DNA of 26,415 bases from Candidatus Uhrbacteria bacterium RIFCSPHIGHO2_02_FULL_57_19 (GTDB taxonomy: Bacteria; Patescibacteriota; Patescibacteriia; 2-12-FULL-57-11), in assembly GCA_001791115.1 (NCBI GenBank), contig MGDZ01000053.1:1-26415 (forward strand), written 5' to 3'. Positions 13,843 through 21,204 of this stretch are shown here, one piece after another (position 1 is the first letter of the stretch; each line of letters starts with the position of its first letter). The notes beneath the pieces are model-generated. The model was not told the DNA's origin and did not search any database. It saw nothing but the letters and a program-made list of their open reading frames with translations. Position numbers and translations under genes: made by a program.

Positions 13843-13914
13843 AGATCTGCTTCGTCGCCGGATTTCCCAGGAAGCAGTGCTGGGAGCCGGCGAACCTGGA
13901 GGGCCTCTCCATGT

Positions 13915-13923
13915 ACTATAACA
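13915..13923 (-). promoter_or_regulatory. extended -10 promoter of the ECF sigma gene
   Basis: On the minus strand TG-T-TATAGT (13923-13915) forms an extended -10 element, giving a leader of about 65 bases. No convincing -35 accompanies it, which extended -10 promoters tolerate. Confidence 0.5.
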
Positions 13924-13951
13924 CCAGTAGGTTCGGAATCGTCACATGTGC

Positions 13952-13980
13952 TTGACTGACCCACGCGTGAACGATAGTGT
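13952..13980 (+). promoter_or_regulatory. candidate promoter of the Rrf2/Fe-S operon
   Basis: TTGACT (13952-13957), a 17-base spacer and TAGTGT (13975-13980). The -10 is weak, consistent with a regulated promoter. Confidence 0.4.
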
Positions 13981-13983
13981 AAA

Positions 13984-14002
13984 CCCGAGTTTCAAACTAG
14001 GG
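13984..14002 (+). promoter_or_regulatory. 19-bp palindrome, candidate Rrf2 operator
   Basis: CCC-G-AGTTT-C-AAACT-A-GGG is symmetrical at eight of nine pairs. It lies between the candidate -10 box and the Rrf2 start codon, the right place for autorepression. Binding is inferred from position only. Confidence 0.45.
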
Positions 14003-14012
14003 ATTGCCCTCC

Positions 14013-14420
14013 ATGTCTTCATTGTTTCGCGTCTCGAGGCGCTGTCACGACGGCCTGGTGTTTCTCGGTCTCCTTGCCGAACGGTATGGTTCCGGCGCTT
14101 TTTTAACGGTGCCGCAAGCCGCATCCTCCTCGCTTTCCGGCGCCGGGTACCTTGAGCAGATCGTAGGGCCGCTCAGGGAAGCGGGGATGGTGGAAGCGCG
14201 CCGCGGTCCGGGCGGCGGATACCGGCTCACGCGCGACCCTCGCACCATCACCATCGGCGAGATCGTCCGCCTCCTCGAGGGGCCGACCGCGCTCGTGGAG
14301 TGCCAGGCGCGCGAGGGGTGCCCGCAGAAGCGCGGTTGCGGATCGCGGAAGATGTGGAACACGCTTCAGGGCAGAATCAACGAGACGCTCGGGACGATGA
14401 CGCTTGCGGAAATCGCCTGA
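14013..14420 (+). CDS. Rrf2-family, IscR-like Fe-S cluster regulator
   Basis: Winged-helix transcription regulator of 135 residues, the first gene of a Fe-S assembly operon. The Rrf2 helix-turn-helix and wing are seen in SSLSGAGYLEQIVGPLREAG and RRGPGGGYRLTRDP. The C-terminal segment has Cys-x5-Cys-x5-Cys in ECQAREGCPQKRGCGSRKMW, the exact spacing of the three IscR [2Fe-2S] ligands. The fourth IscR ligand, a His three residues after the last Cys, is Arg here. It probably senses cluster supply and represses the operon. ATG 14013 is chosen; a TTG nine bases earlier is possible. Three bases separate it from the desulfurase gene. Confidence 0.9.
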   Translation: MSSLFRVSRRCHDGLVFLGLLAERYGSGAFLTVPQAASSSLSGAGYLEQIVGPLREAGMVEARRGPGGGYRLTRDPRTITIGEIVRLLEGPTALVECQAREGCPQKRGCGSRKMWNTLQGRINETLGTMTLAEIA

Positions 14421-14423
14421 ACT

Positions 14424-15722
14424 ATGAGAACGGTCTACCTCGATCACGCGGCAACAACCCCGACGGATCCGCGAGTCGTCGCGGCGATGCAGCCGTACTT
14501 CGGTGAGGAGTTCGGCAATCCTTCGGCGCTTTACGCGCTGGGGCGTAGATCCAAAGACGCGATTGATCTGGCGCGCGGCGGTGTGGCCGCGGTATTGGGC
14601 TGTGGCAGCGATGAGATCACCTTTACTTCCGGCGGCACCGAGTCCGACAATCTGGCGATTCAAGGCGTTGCCCGCGCCTATGAGTCAAAAGGTAAGCATC
14701 TGGTGACGACGAATATTGAGCACCACGCGGTGCAAAATACGGTAAAAGCGCTGGAGAAACAGGGCTGGTCGGCGACCTATGTTCGAGCGGACGGCGACGG
14801 TCTGATTGATCCCCGAGATATCGCCGCCGCGCTCACTCCGGAAACGACGCTGGTTTCGGTAATGTACGCCAACAATGAGATCGGGACCGTTCTGCCGACC
14901 AGGGAAATCGCCAAGGCCGTCCGCGACTGGAAGAAAGAGAAGAATCGCGGCCTGCTAGATCCGCCGTTTCTTCATACCGACGCCTGCCAGGCAGTCGGCT
15001 ATTGCGAAGTTGACGTCCGCAAACTGGGCGTGGACCTGCTTACGGCCAACGGGTCGAAAATCTACGGGCCGAAAGGCGTCGGCATTCTTTACCACCGCCG
15101 CGGGATCCGCATCGAACCCGTCATTTTTGGCGGCGGGCAAGAGTCGCGGCTTCGATCCGGGACTGAAAACACGGCTGCCATCGTTGGCCTGGCCAAGGCC
15201 CTGGAGATTGCCGCCGCGGAACGCGAGGCGGAGAGTTCCCGGCTTACCCCGCTCCGCGACAAGCTCACTGCCGGCATCATGGGAAGGATTCCCAAGGTAG
15301 TGATAAACGGCCATTTGGTGAAGCGACTCCCAAACAACGTCAATGTTTCCATTCTGGATATCGAAGGCGAGGCGGCGCTTCTCTATCTAGACGCCAGGGG
15401 AATCTCGGCGGCTACCGGCTCGGCTTGCGACTCGGCCTCCCTTGATCCATCACATGTCATCCTGGCTTTGGGACGGCCCTACGAGTATGCCCATGCTTCG
15501 GTACGCTTCACGCTCGGACGATCCACGACAGAGGAAGATATTGATTATGTTCTGGATGTCTTGCCTGAAATAGTCGCAAAGCTCCGGTCTATCTCGCCGG
15601 TGAATCTTCAGTTTGATGGTCGGGGTGATCAGACCATCCGTAAAGCGTTTGTCGATCTCGGCCGTCCACACTGGGAGTCGAACAGGAGTGAGTCCCGAAC
15701 TGCTTCGGGACGAATCCCGTGA
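14424..15722 (+). CDS. iscS: cysteine desulfurase (IscS/NifS class)
   Basis: PLP-dependent enzyme removing sulfur from cysteine as a persulfide for Fe-S clusters. Expected motifs are present: YLDHAATTP at the start, SGGTESDNLAI, EHHAV (His100/101), the PLP lysine Lys212 in NGSKIYGPKGVG and the mobile active-site Cys335 in GSACDSAS. The residue before the lysine is Ser, where IscS and NifS usually have His. The conserved enzyme ends near residue 393, but the frame continues to 432. This tail has low complexity and is partly encoded by palindromic repeats (15692-15728); its stop lies in a hairpin loop. The scaffold gene follows after 71 bases. Class IV-type fold and role are secure; the tail is probably an acquired addition. 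Confidence 0.93.
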   Translation: MRTVYLDHAATTPTDPRVVAAMQPYFGEEFGNPSALYALGRRSKDAIDLARGGVAAVLGCGSDEITFTSGGTESDNLAIQGVARAYESKGKHLVTTNIEHHAVQNTVKALEKQGWSATYVRADGDGLIDPRDIAAALTPETTLVSVMYANNEIGTVLPTREIAKAVRDWKKEKNRGLLDPPFLHTDACQAVGYCEVDVRKLGVDLLTANGSKIYGPKGVGILYHRRGIRIEPVIFGGGQESRLRSGTENTAAIVGLAKALEIAAAEREAESSRLTPLRDKLTAGIMGRIPKVVINGHLVKRLPNNVNVSILDIEGEAALLYLDARGISAATGSACDSASLDPSHVILALGRPYEYAHASVRFTLGRSTTEEDIDYVLDVLPEIVAKLRSISPVNLQFDGRGDQTIRKAFVDLGRPHWESNRSESRTASGRIP

Positions 15723-15769
15723 GACGGGCTGAGCGCTGTGCCGTAGGCACAGCGAAGCCCAAGGGATTC
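15692..15769 (+). repeat. nested palindromes spanning the iscS 3' end and the scaffold gene leader
   Basis: GTCCCGAA-CTGC-TTCGGGAC (15692-15711) is followed by an outer pair GAATCCC (15712-15718) with GGGATTC (15763-15769). This encloses GGGCT (15726-15730) with AGCCC (15756-15760) and CGCTGTGCC-GTA-GGCACAGCG (15734-15754). A competing hairpin CCCGT-GAG-ACGGG (15716-15728) holds the iscS stop codon in its loop. No T-tract follows. It may be a dispersed repeat or an RNA element acting on the downstream genes. Confidence 0.75.
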
Positions 15770-15793
15770 AGCTGAAAATGAGCAAGAGAACCT

Positions 15794-16459
15794 ATGGAAG
15801 CACACACAAAGACAGACGGACAAGCCGAAGTGATCAATCAGCATACCGGCGAGCGCTGGGTATATTCTGATATCGTTAAGGATCATTTTTTTCATCCGCG
15901 GAATCTGTTGCTTGAAGGAGCGAAGGAGGGTGAGTTCGACGCCGAGGGAATGGTCGGAAGCCCGGCCTGCGGAGACGTGATGTACATGTGGATCAAAGTG
16001 AATAGAGAGAGCGACCGCATTACGGATTTGAAATGGAAGACATTTGGCTGCGGTAGCGCGATTGCTTCGACCTCCATGTTTTCAATGATGGTCACCGAGA
16101 ATGGGGGGATGAAGATTGATGACGCGCTCAAGATCCGGCCGCAGGATGTGATGGTGCGGTTGGGCGGACTTCCCAACCGCAAGATTCACTGTTCGGTGCT
16201 GGCAGATAAGGCTTTTCGAAAAGCGGTCAACGAGTACTTCCGTGCCACGGCGCAATATGAGCGCGTCATCATCGAAGGGGCGAAGATCATCGACCAGCGG
16301 CTCAACATTACTGACAAAGACATCGAGGAGGCGGTACTCGAAGGCGCGCAGACTATCGAGGAAGTACAACAGAAGCTGAAGGTGGGTGTGGGTGATCCGG
16401 ATGCACTGCCGGAGATCGAGCAGTTGATTCGGTTTTACAAAGAGAAGTATTACGGATAA
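15794..16459 (+). CDS. iscU: IscU/NifU-type Fe-S scaffold with Cys-free C-terminal domain
   Basis: Fe-S assembly scaffold of 221 residues. The IscU fold (about 22-150) has the three cluster cysteines in GSPACGD (Cys59, with Asp61), FGCGSAIAS (Cys86) and KIHCSVLA (Cys133). Beyond it, residues about 163-215 resemble the BFD-like [2Fe-2S] domain of NifU: ITDKDIEEAVLEGAQTIEEV and LKVGVGDPDALPEIEQLI. All four expected cysteines are missing there: DQR in place of the CxC and GDPDA in place of GCGxC. The domain would be structural or for partner binding. It receives sulfur from the desulfurase just upstream. ATG 15794 follows the palindromes. Symbol is by family; nifU would be equally fair. Confidence 0.9.
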   Translation: MEAHTKTDGQAEVINQHTGERWVYSDIVKDHFFHPRNLLLEGAKEGEFDAEGMVGSPACGDVMYMWIKVNRESDRITDLKWKTFGCGSAIASTSMFSMMVTENGGMKIDDALKIRPQDVMVRLGGLPNRKIHCSVLADKAFRKAVNEYFRATAQYERVIIEGAKIIDQRLNITDKDIEEAVLEGAQTIEEVQQKLKVGVGDPDALPEIEQLIRFYKEKYYG

Positions 16460-16477
16460 TCTATTAGTCGCATTACT

Positions 16478-16750
16478 ATGCCTAAACTCCGAATCAAAGT
16501 TGATCGTGATCTGTGCATCGGCGCGGCCTCTTGCGTGACCGTGGCGCCGATTTATTTCGCGCTCAACTCGGACAACAAGGCCTACCCCAAGGAGCCGGGG
16601 CTTCCCGATGAGCCGACCGTCCACGAGCGGGTGATCGAAGTTTCCGATTCGGAAAAGGAGGCGATACTTCTGGCCGCCCAGTCCTGCCCAACCCTGGCGA
16701 TTTTTATTCATGATGAGGAAACCGGGGAGCAGATCTTTCCTTCCGTCTAG
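16478..16750 (+). CDS. ferredoxin with three cluster cysteines
   Basis: Small ferredoxin of 90 residues for electron transfer in the cytoplasm. Ligands are Cys13 and Cys19 in CIGAASC and Cys70 in SCPTLAI, giving C-x5-C and C-P. The usual second Cys of the C-x2-C-x2-C motif is Ala16, so a [3Fe-4S] cluster is expected, as in P450-type ferredoxins, unless an outside ligand completes a [4Fe-4S] cluster. Insertion of about 50 residues between Cys19 and Cys70 is normal for single-cluster types. Lying 18 bases after the scaffold gene, it is probably part of the Fe-S operon and may supply electrons for assembly. Confidence 0.85.
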   Translation: MPKLRIKVDRDLCIGAASCVTVAPIYFALNSDNKAYPKEPGLPDEPTVHERVIEVSDSEKEAILLAAQSCPTLAIFIHDEETGEQIFPSV

Positions 16751-16760
16751 AAGCCGGTTT

Positions 16761-16895
16761 ATGCTCCCTTTGGTAATCAAGACGGAACTTCGAAGAATGA
16801 AAGTGAGCGGACGAAAAGTCGCGGAGGGAGTTCTCCTTCTTCTGGCGACGGCAACAACGCTCGCTTTTTTTATTGCCTTGACTGTCTATGGGTAA
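16761..16895 (+). CDS. small single-pass membrane protein
   Basis: A 44-residue reading frame between the ferredoxin and FkbM genes. A basic N-terminal half is followed by one hydrophobic helix (VLLLLATATTLAFFIALTV, about 24-42) and ends at once. It overlaps the FkbM start by eight bases, suggesting coupled translation. ATG 16761 is ten bases after the ferredoxin stop; ATG 16798 would give 32 residues. I do not recognise a family; it could be a real membrane microprotein or a chance frame. Confidence 0.45.
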   Translation: MLPLVIKTELRRMKVSGRKVAEGVLLLLATATTLAFFIALTVYG

Positions 16896-17667
16896 GACGG
16901 TTCAGAAGCTGCTAAAAATTATCATTCATTTTCAAAACTGGCCGGTCCGTTTTCTGGAGTTGGCCCATTTGGCGCCGCGCCGCCTGGTCACGCTGCAGTT
17001 GAGGAACGGGCCGTCTTTTTTCGTGCGCCCGTATTCGTCGGATGTCTCCTGTCTGCAGAGCATCACGCGTGACGGAGAGTATTTTCGATATTTCAACGTT
17101 ATGCCCGGGGACACGGTAGTGGATATCGGAGCCAACATCGGCTCTTTCGCGGTTTTCGCCGCCTATAACGAACCGACCTCCCGGGTCATCGCCGTTGAAC
17201 CGGTGCAAAAAAATTTCGACATACTGCGGAAGAACATTGATTGTAATCGTTTAGCCAATATTGTCGCCGTTCGCGGGGGAATCTCGGATGTCAGTGGGCC
17301 CCTGATTTTTCATCATGGGAAGGGGGCTTGGTTCGCTTCGGGATCGCTTTATCGGATTGAGGCGACCAGCGATTCCAAGGAGGAGGCGCCCGGCCGCACC
17401 TTGGCAGATCTGTTCGCCGAATACGGCATCGAACGCTGCGATTTCCTGAAAATGGACTGCGAAGGCGCCGAGTACAAAATTCTACTTGGTTGTCCGGACT
17501 CCGTTTGGTTGAAGATCAGAAAAATAGCCCTCGAGTTTCACAACTTCGAACCGGGCAAGAATCAGTTCGACCTACTGGATCTTCTGCGTTCGCGAGGGTT
17601 CCGGGCAATCATCCCCCGGAAATACGAACGGAAGGAGATCGGTCTTATTTTCGGCGTCAGGGAGTGA
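16888..17667 (+). CDS. FkbM-family SAM-dependent methyltransferase
   Basis: Class I methyltransferase of 259 residues in the FkbM family, which mainly O-methylates sugars and other hydroxyl groups. The SAM-binding motif is VVDIGANIGSF (about 77-87), followed by the acidic IAVEPVQKN loop, and the family C-terminal mark FLKMDCEGAEYKILLG. An N-terminal extension of about 55 residues, with RDGEYF-type entry to the fold, is usual. It opens the sugar gene run and precedes the C-methyltransferase by nine bases. A sugar O-methyl step is the likely role; the acceptor position is unknown. Confidence 0.87.
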   Translation: MGKTVQKLLKIIIHFQNWPVRFLELAHLAPRRLVTLQLRNGPSFFVRPYSSDVSCLQSITRDGEYFRYFNVMPGDTVVDIGANIGSFAVFAAYNEPTSRVIAVEPVQKNFDILRKNIDCNRLANIVAVRGGISDVSGPLIFHHGKGAWFASGSLYRIEATSDSKEEAPGRTLADLFAEYGIERCDFLKMDCEGAEYKILLGCPDSVWLKIRKIALEFHNFEPGKNQFDLLDLLRSRGFRAIIPRKYERKEIGLIFGVRE

Positions 17668-17676
17668 AAAGAAATC

Positions 17677-18915
17677 ATGAATATCCCTCTCCGTCATTGC
17701 CGCGTTTGTTTGGGGGAACGGCTCACGCCGTTTCTTTCGTTGGGAAAAATGCCGCCGATCAATTCTTTTCCGGCCGGCGAAGATGATTTCGTCGCGGAAA
17801 AGTTTTTTGATCTCACCGTGGCTTTCTGCGAGGACTGTTCGCACGCTCAACTCACCGAGGCGTTGGACCCCAAGGCGGTGTTCTCCGACTACGTCTACTT
17901 CAGTTCGATGTCGGATACTTTTGTGGCTCACGGACGAGAGTTGGCAATGGAACTCAAAGAAAAGATGAAACTATCAGAAAAAGACCTGGTCGCCGAGATC
18001 GCCAGTAACGACGGCGCGCTCCTGCAGTCGTTCAAATCGCTGCCGACAAGAATCCTGGGCATCGAACCGGCGAGAAACATCGCCACGGTCGCACGGGAGC
18101 GCGGCTTCCCGACCGTCGTGGAGTTCTTCACTGAGGAACTGGGTAAACGGTTGAGAGAGGAGTACGGCCCGGCACGGATCATCCTGGGCACCAATGTGCT
18201 GGCTCATGTCCTTGACCTTCGCGACTTTGTCCGCGGCATTAGGTCTTTTCTGGCCGACGACGGCGCGGCGGTGATCGAAGTTCCTTACCTTGTGAATCTT
18301 ATCGACGGACTCGAGTTCGACACGATCTACCACGAACACCTGTCTTATTTCCGAGTGGAAGTGCTCGACCGCTTGTTTCAGAGCGAAGGACTTCTTCTTT
18401 TCGACGCCGAACGCATCCCGCTCCATGGAGGGTCGCTCAAAGTATTCATCGGTCATCCCAACGGCCCGCATGAGCGCACCGCGCGCGTCGGGGAACTTAT
18501 CGCCTTTGAGCGCGAGCGCGATCTGGGAACCATCGCGCCCTACCAGGCCTTTGCCCTGCGGGTTGCCGCCGTCCGCGAACGGACCTTGGAGTTCCTCCGT
18601 GGTCTTCACGACGCCGGGAAGCACATCGCCGGCTACGGGGCCGCGGCCAAAGGCAATGTCTTTCTCAACTATTGCCAGGTCGGACCTGATCTTATAGAGT
18701 TTATTGCCGATCGCAGTCCTCACAAGCAAGGCCGTTTCACTCCAAGGAATCACATTCCGGTAGTCGCGCCGGAGGAGATTCTTCGCCGCATGCCGGATAT
18801 CCTGGTCATCTTCGCCTGGAATTTCGCCGACGAAATCATTTTTCAGCAGTCCGAGTATCGGCAGCGGGGAGGAAAATTCGCCATGCTTCTTCCCGAACCG
18901 CGCGTCATCTTATGA
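17677..18915 (+). CDS. NDP-hexose C-methyltransferase (TylCIII-like)
   Basis: Three-domain SAM-dependent enzyme of 412 residues, the length of TylCIII-type sugar 3-C-methyltransferases. An N-terminal zinc site (CRVC at about 8-11 and CEDC at about 50-53) heads the Methyltransf_13 domain. The SAM domain follows with VAEIASNDGALLQ (about 105-117), GIEPARN and LGTNVLAHV, then the C-terminal Methyltransf_14 domain with FIADRSPHKQGRF and the EVPYL, FDTIYHEHLSYF catalytic-face segments. Homologues add a methyl to C3 of 4-keto-6-deoxysugars. It overlaps the cytidylyltransferase gene by four bases, so it should act on a CDP-linked keto sugar. A few family members work on other keto compounds. Confidence 0.9.
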   Translation: MNIPLRHCRVCLGERLTPFLSLGKMPPINSFPAGEDDFVAEKFFDLTVAFCEDCSHAQLTEALDPKAVFSDYVYFSSMSDTFVAHGRELAMELKEKMKLSEKDLVAEIASNDGALLQSFKSLPTRILGIEPARNIATVARERGFPTVVEFFTEELGKRLREEYGPARIILGTNVLAHVLDLRDFVRGIRSFLADDGAAVIEVPYLVNLIDGLEFDTIYHEHLSYFRVEVLDRLFQSEGLLLFDAERIPLHGGSLKVFIGHPNGPHERTARVGELIAFERERDLGTIAPYQAFALRVAAVRERTLEFLRGLHDAGKHIAGYGAAAKGNVFLNYCQVGPDLIEFIADRSPHKQGRFTPRNHIPVVAPEEILRRMPDILVIFAWNFADEIIFQQSEYRQRGGKFAMLLPEPRVIL

Positions 18916-19700
18916 CCGACAAATCGAACGTGCCAGTGGTGATTCTCTGCGGCGGCAAGGGGACCAGGTTGAAAGAGGAAACCGAATACCGCCCCAAGCC
19001 GATGGTGTACATCGGAGATCGCCCGATTCTCTGGCACATCATGAAAATTTACGCCCATTTCGGATACGACCGTTTCGTTCTGGCGCTGGGCTACAAGGGC
19101 GAGATGGTCAAAGAGCATTTTCTTCTGCGCAAGTGGCTGACTTCGGATTTCACCATGGGAATAAAGAGCGGCGAGGTGACCGCTACCCATGAGAACGGCA
19201 GTCAGGATGACTTTCACGTCACCTTCGCCGACACCGGCGAGGAGACGAAAACCGGCGAGCGTCTCAAGATGGTGGAGCGTTACATCCTTGGCGAACGGTT
19301 TATGGTTACCTACGGCGACGGGGTGGCCGACATCAATGTCGATGATCTCGTGGCTTTCCATGAGAGACAGGGAACCGTGGGCACGATCGCCGGCGTGCAT
19401 CCAACTTCCAAGTACGGCCTGGTCGGCGTTGATGAGAGAAGCCGGGTTACTTCATTCGAACAGAAGCCGGTACTCTCCGACTTTGTAAACGGCGGGTTTA
19501 TGGTGTTCACGCGGAGGATCTTTCAATATCTCAAACCAAATCAGATGATCGAGGAGGCGCTGGCCGATCTCATCCGCGACCGGGAGCTTTCGCTCTACCA
19601 GCACAATGGTTTTTGGCACTCCATGGACACCCATAAGGATTTCGAAGATCTGAACCGGATGTGGGCAAACGAGCCGCGATGGAGAATTTGGAAAAATTGA
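18912..19700 (+). CDS. rfbF: glucose-1-phosphate cytidylyltransferase
   Basis: Sugar-nucleotide transferase of 262 residues making CDP-glucose from CTP and glucose-1-phosphate, first step of CDP-6-deoxyhexose synthesis. Diagnostic motifs are VVILCGGKGTRLKEET (about 8-23, with CGG in place of the AGG of dTDP enzymes), YRPKPMVYIGDRPILWHIM and TYGDGVADIN holding the metal-binding Asp. Length and HSMDTHKDFEDLNRMW near the C-terminus fit RfbF/DdhA. It overlaps the C-methyltransferase gene by ATGA and precedes the dehydratase by two bases. Nucleotide preference is well supported by similarity and by the neighbouring dehydratase. Confidence 0.93.
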   Translation: MTDKSNVPVVILCGGKGTRLKEETEYRPKPMVYIGDRPILWHIMKIYAHFGYDRFVLALGYKGEMVKEHFLLRKWLTSDFTMGIKSGEVTATHENGSQDDFHVTFADTGEETKTGERLKMVERYILGERFMVTYGDGVADINVDDLVAFHERQGTVGTIAGVHPTSKYGLVGVDERSRVTSFEQKPVLSDFVNGGFMVFTRRIFQYLKPNQMIEEALADLIRDRELSLYQHNGFWHSMDTHKDFEDLNRMWANEPRWRIWKN

Positions 19701-19702
19701 TT

Positions 19703-20758
19703 ATGAATGATTTCTGGGCAGGAAAGCGCGTCTTAGTCACTGGCATTGCCGGATTTCTCGGGAGCTGGCTGGCCGATGAGCTCATCCGCCGTGACGCGGA
19801 GGTTGTTGGACTAGTTCGCGATGACCTTCCGAATTCACGATTTGCGGAAGTCGGCATCGGGGGCCGCGCGACGATTGTCCATGGAGATCTTGCCGACTTT
19901 TTTTTGCTTGAACGGATACTCAACGAATACGAAATTGACACCTGTTTTCACCTGGCGGCCCAACCGATCGTGACCGTGGCCAATCGGCTGCCAATGTCGA
20001 CTTTTGAATCCAATATTCGGGGTACCTGGAATCTGCTCGAGGCCGCGCGTCATTATGGGAAAGCGGCTCGGATAGTGGCCGCTTCTTCAGACAAGGCCTA
20101 TGGAGAGAGCGCGCTTCTTCCGTACCGCGAGGAACTTCCCCTGGCGAGCAACCATCCTTACGATGTTTCCAAAAGCTGTACGGACCTCTTGGCCCAGACT
20201 TACGCCGCAAGCTATGGAATGCCCGTTACCGTTTCTCGCTGCGGGAACTTCTACGGCGGCGGGGACACCAATTGGTCGCGGATTGTCCCCGGAACGTTCC
20301 GTTCCATCATCCGCGGAGAGCGGCCGATGATCAGGAGCGATGGCACGCTCCTCCGCGATTATTTCTACATTGAAGACGTGGTCGAGGCCTATTTGTCTCT
20401 AGGCCAGGCCGCCGATCGCGCGGATGTGCGCGGAAGGGCCTTCAATTTTGGCACGGAGTCGCCGGTCTCGGTGCGCGATCTGGTGGCAACGATGCTGCGT
20501 GTCACAGGCAGGGCCGATCTCGAGCCGATCATTCTCGGCGACGCTCCCAATGAAATTAATGCCCAGTATCTCTCAAGCGAACGCGCGCGGAACACGCTTG
20601 GGTGGAGTCCGAGAATCCCGCTCGAAGAAGGGCTTCGACGAAGCTATGATTGGTATCAGAAGTACCTCGCCCGGTCATCAAAGAAGGAAGAGCTAATTCC
20701 GTCTGTTATTTTAAACTCGATTCTTGCCGGCCACTCGGGGCCAGCTCAACTTGTATGA
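19703..20758 (+). CDS. rfbG: CDP-glucose 4,6-dehydratase
   Basis: Short-chain dehydrogenase-type enzyme of 351 residues converting CDP-glucose to CDP-4-keto-6-deoxyglucose. NAD is bound by TGIAGFLGSW (Gly14, Gly17, Gly20). Catalytic residues are Ser129-Asp130-Lys131 in ASSDKAYGE and Tyr153 with Lys157 in YDVSK. LAAQPIVTVANR and RDYFYIEDVVEAYL are typical of this branch. I use ATG 19703, two bases after the upstream stop; earlier frames would overlap it. The last 25 residues (after KYLARSSKK) are not typical and may be a poorly conserved tail. It overlaps the epimerase gene by ATGA. Confidence 0.88.
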   Translation: MNDFWAGKRVLVTGIAGFLGSWLADELIRRDAEVVGLVRDDLPNSRFAEVGIGGRATIVHGDLADFFLLERILNEYEIDTCFHLAAQPIVTVANRLPMSTFESNIRGTWNLLEAARHYGKAARIVAASSDKAYGESALLPYREELPLASNHPYDVSKSCTDLLAQTYAASYGMPVTVSRCGNFYGGGDTNWSRIVPGTFRSIIRGERPMIRSDGTLLRDYFYIEDVVEAYLSLGQAADRADVRGRAFNFGTESPVSVRDLVATMLRVTGRADLEPIILGDAPNEINAQYLSSERARNTLGWSPRIPLEEGLRRSYDWYQKYLARSSKKEELIPSVILNSILAGHSGPAQLV

Positions 20759-21204
20759 TCCACGACGTTCTCGTTCAACCGCTCCGAAAGATCGTAGACG
20801 CCCGCGGCCGGGTCATGCACATGATGAAATCCACGGACCCGCATTTCGAAAAGTTTGGAGAAATTTATTTTTCGACCGCCTATCCGGGCATTATCAAGGG
20901 CTGGCATGTGCACAGTTTGATGACCATTAACTATGCCGTAGTCAAAGGGACGATCCAGCTGGTTCTCTATGATCAACGGCCGGATTCGTCCACTCGCGGC
21001 GAGGTGCAGGAAATCATCATGGGAGACCACAACTATGTGCTGGTGCGGGTGCCGCCGGGAGTGGTTAATGGCTTCCGAGTGATCGGAACAGAGGAGGCCA
21101 TCGTGGCCAATTGCGCCAGCATTCCCCACGACCCGACGGAAATTGTCCGCATAGACCCCTTCTCCCCGGAGATTCCCTATCAATGGAAAGCTCCCCATGG
21201 ATAA
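20755..21204 (+). CDS. dTDP-4-dehydrorhamnose 3,5-epimerase-like cupin
   Basis: RmlC-family protein of 149 residues, shorter than the usual 180 or so. The cupin core is clear: IIKGWHVHSLMTINYAVVKG, LVLYDQRPDSSTRGEV, VPPGVVNGFRVIG and NCASIPHDP. KGWHVH replaces the typical RGLHxQ, keeping the His near the substrate. It should epimerise C3 and/or C5 of the CDP-4-keto-6-deoxy sugar, perhaps after C-methylation. Single-site epimerases and non-catalytic cupins also exist in this family. ATG 20755 overlaps the dehydratase stop (ATGA), and the glycosyltransferase start overlaps its end by eight bases. Confidence 0.85.
   Translation: MIHDVLVQPLRKIVDARGRVMHMMKSTDPHFEKFGEIYFSTAYPGIIKGWHVHSLMTINYAVVKGTIQLVLYDQRPDSSTRGEVQEIIMGDHNYVLVRVPPGVVNGFRVIGTEEAIVANCASIPHDPTEIVRIDPFSPEIPYQWKAPHG

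Noticed and set aside
15660..15692. Possible tRNA T-arm on the minus strand (GTTCGACTCCC)
   Set aside because: The T-stem does not pair and no acceptor or anticodon arm can be built around it; it is within the desulfurase tail.
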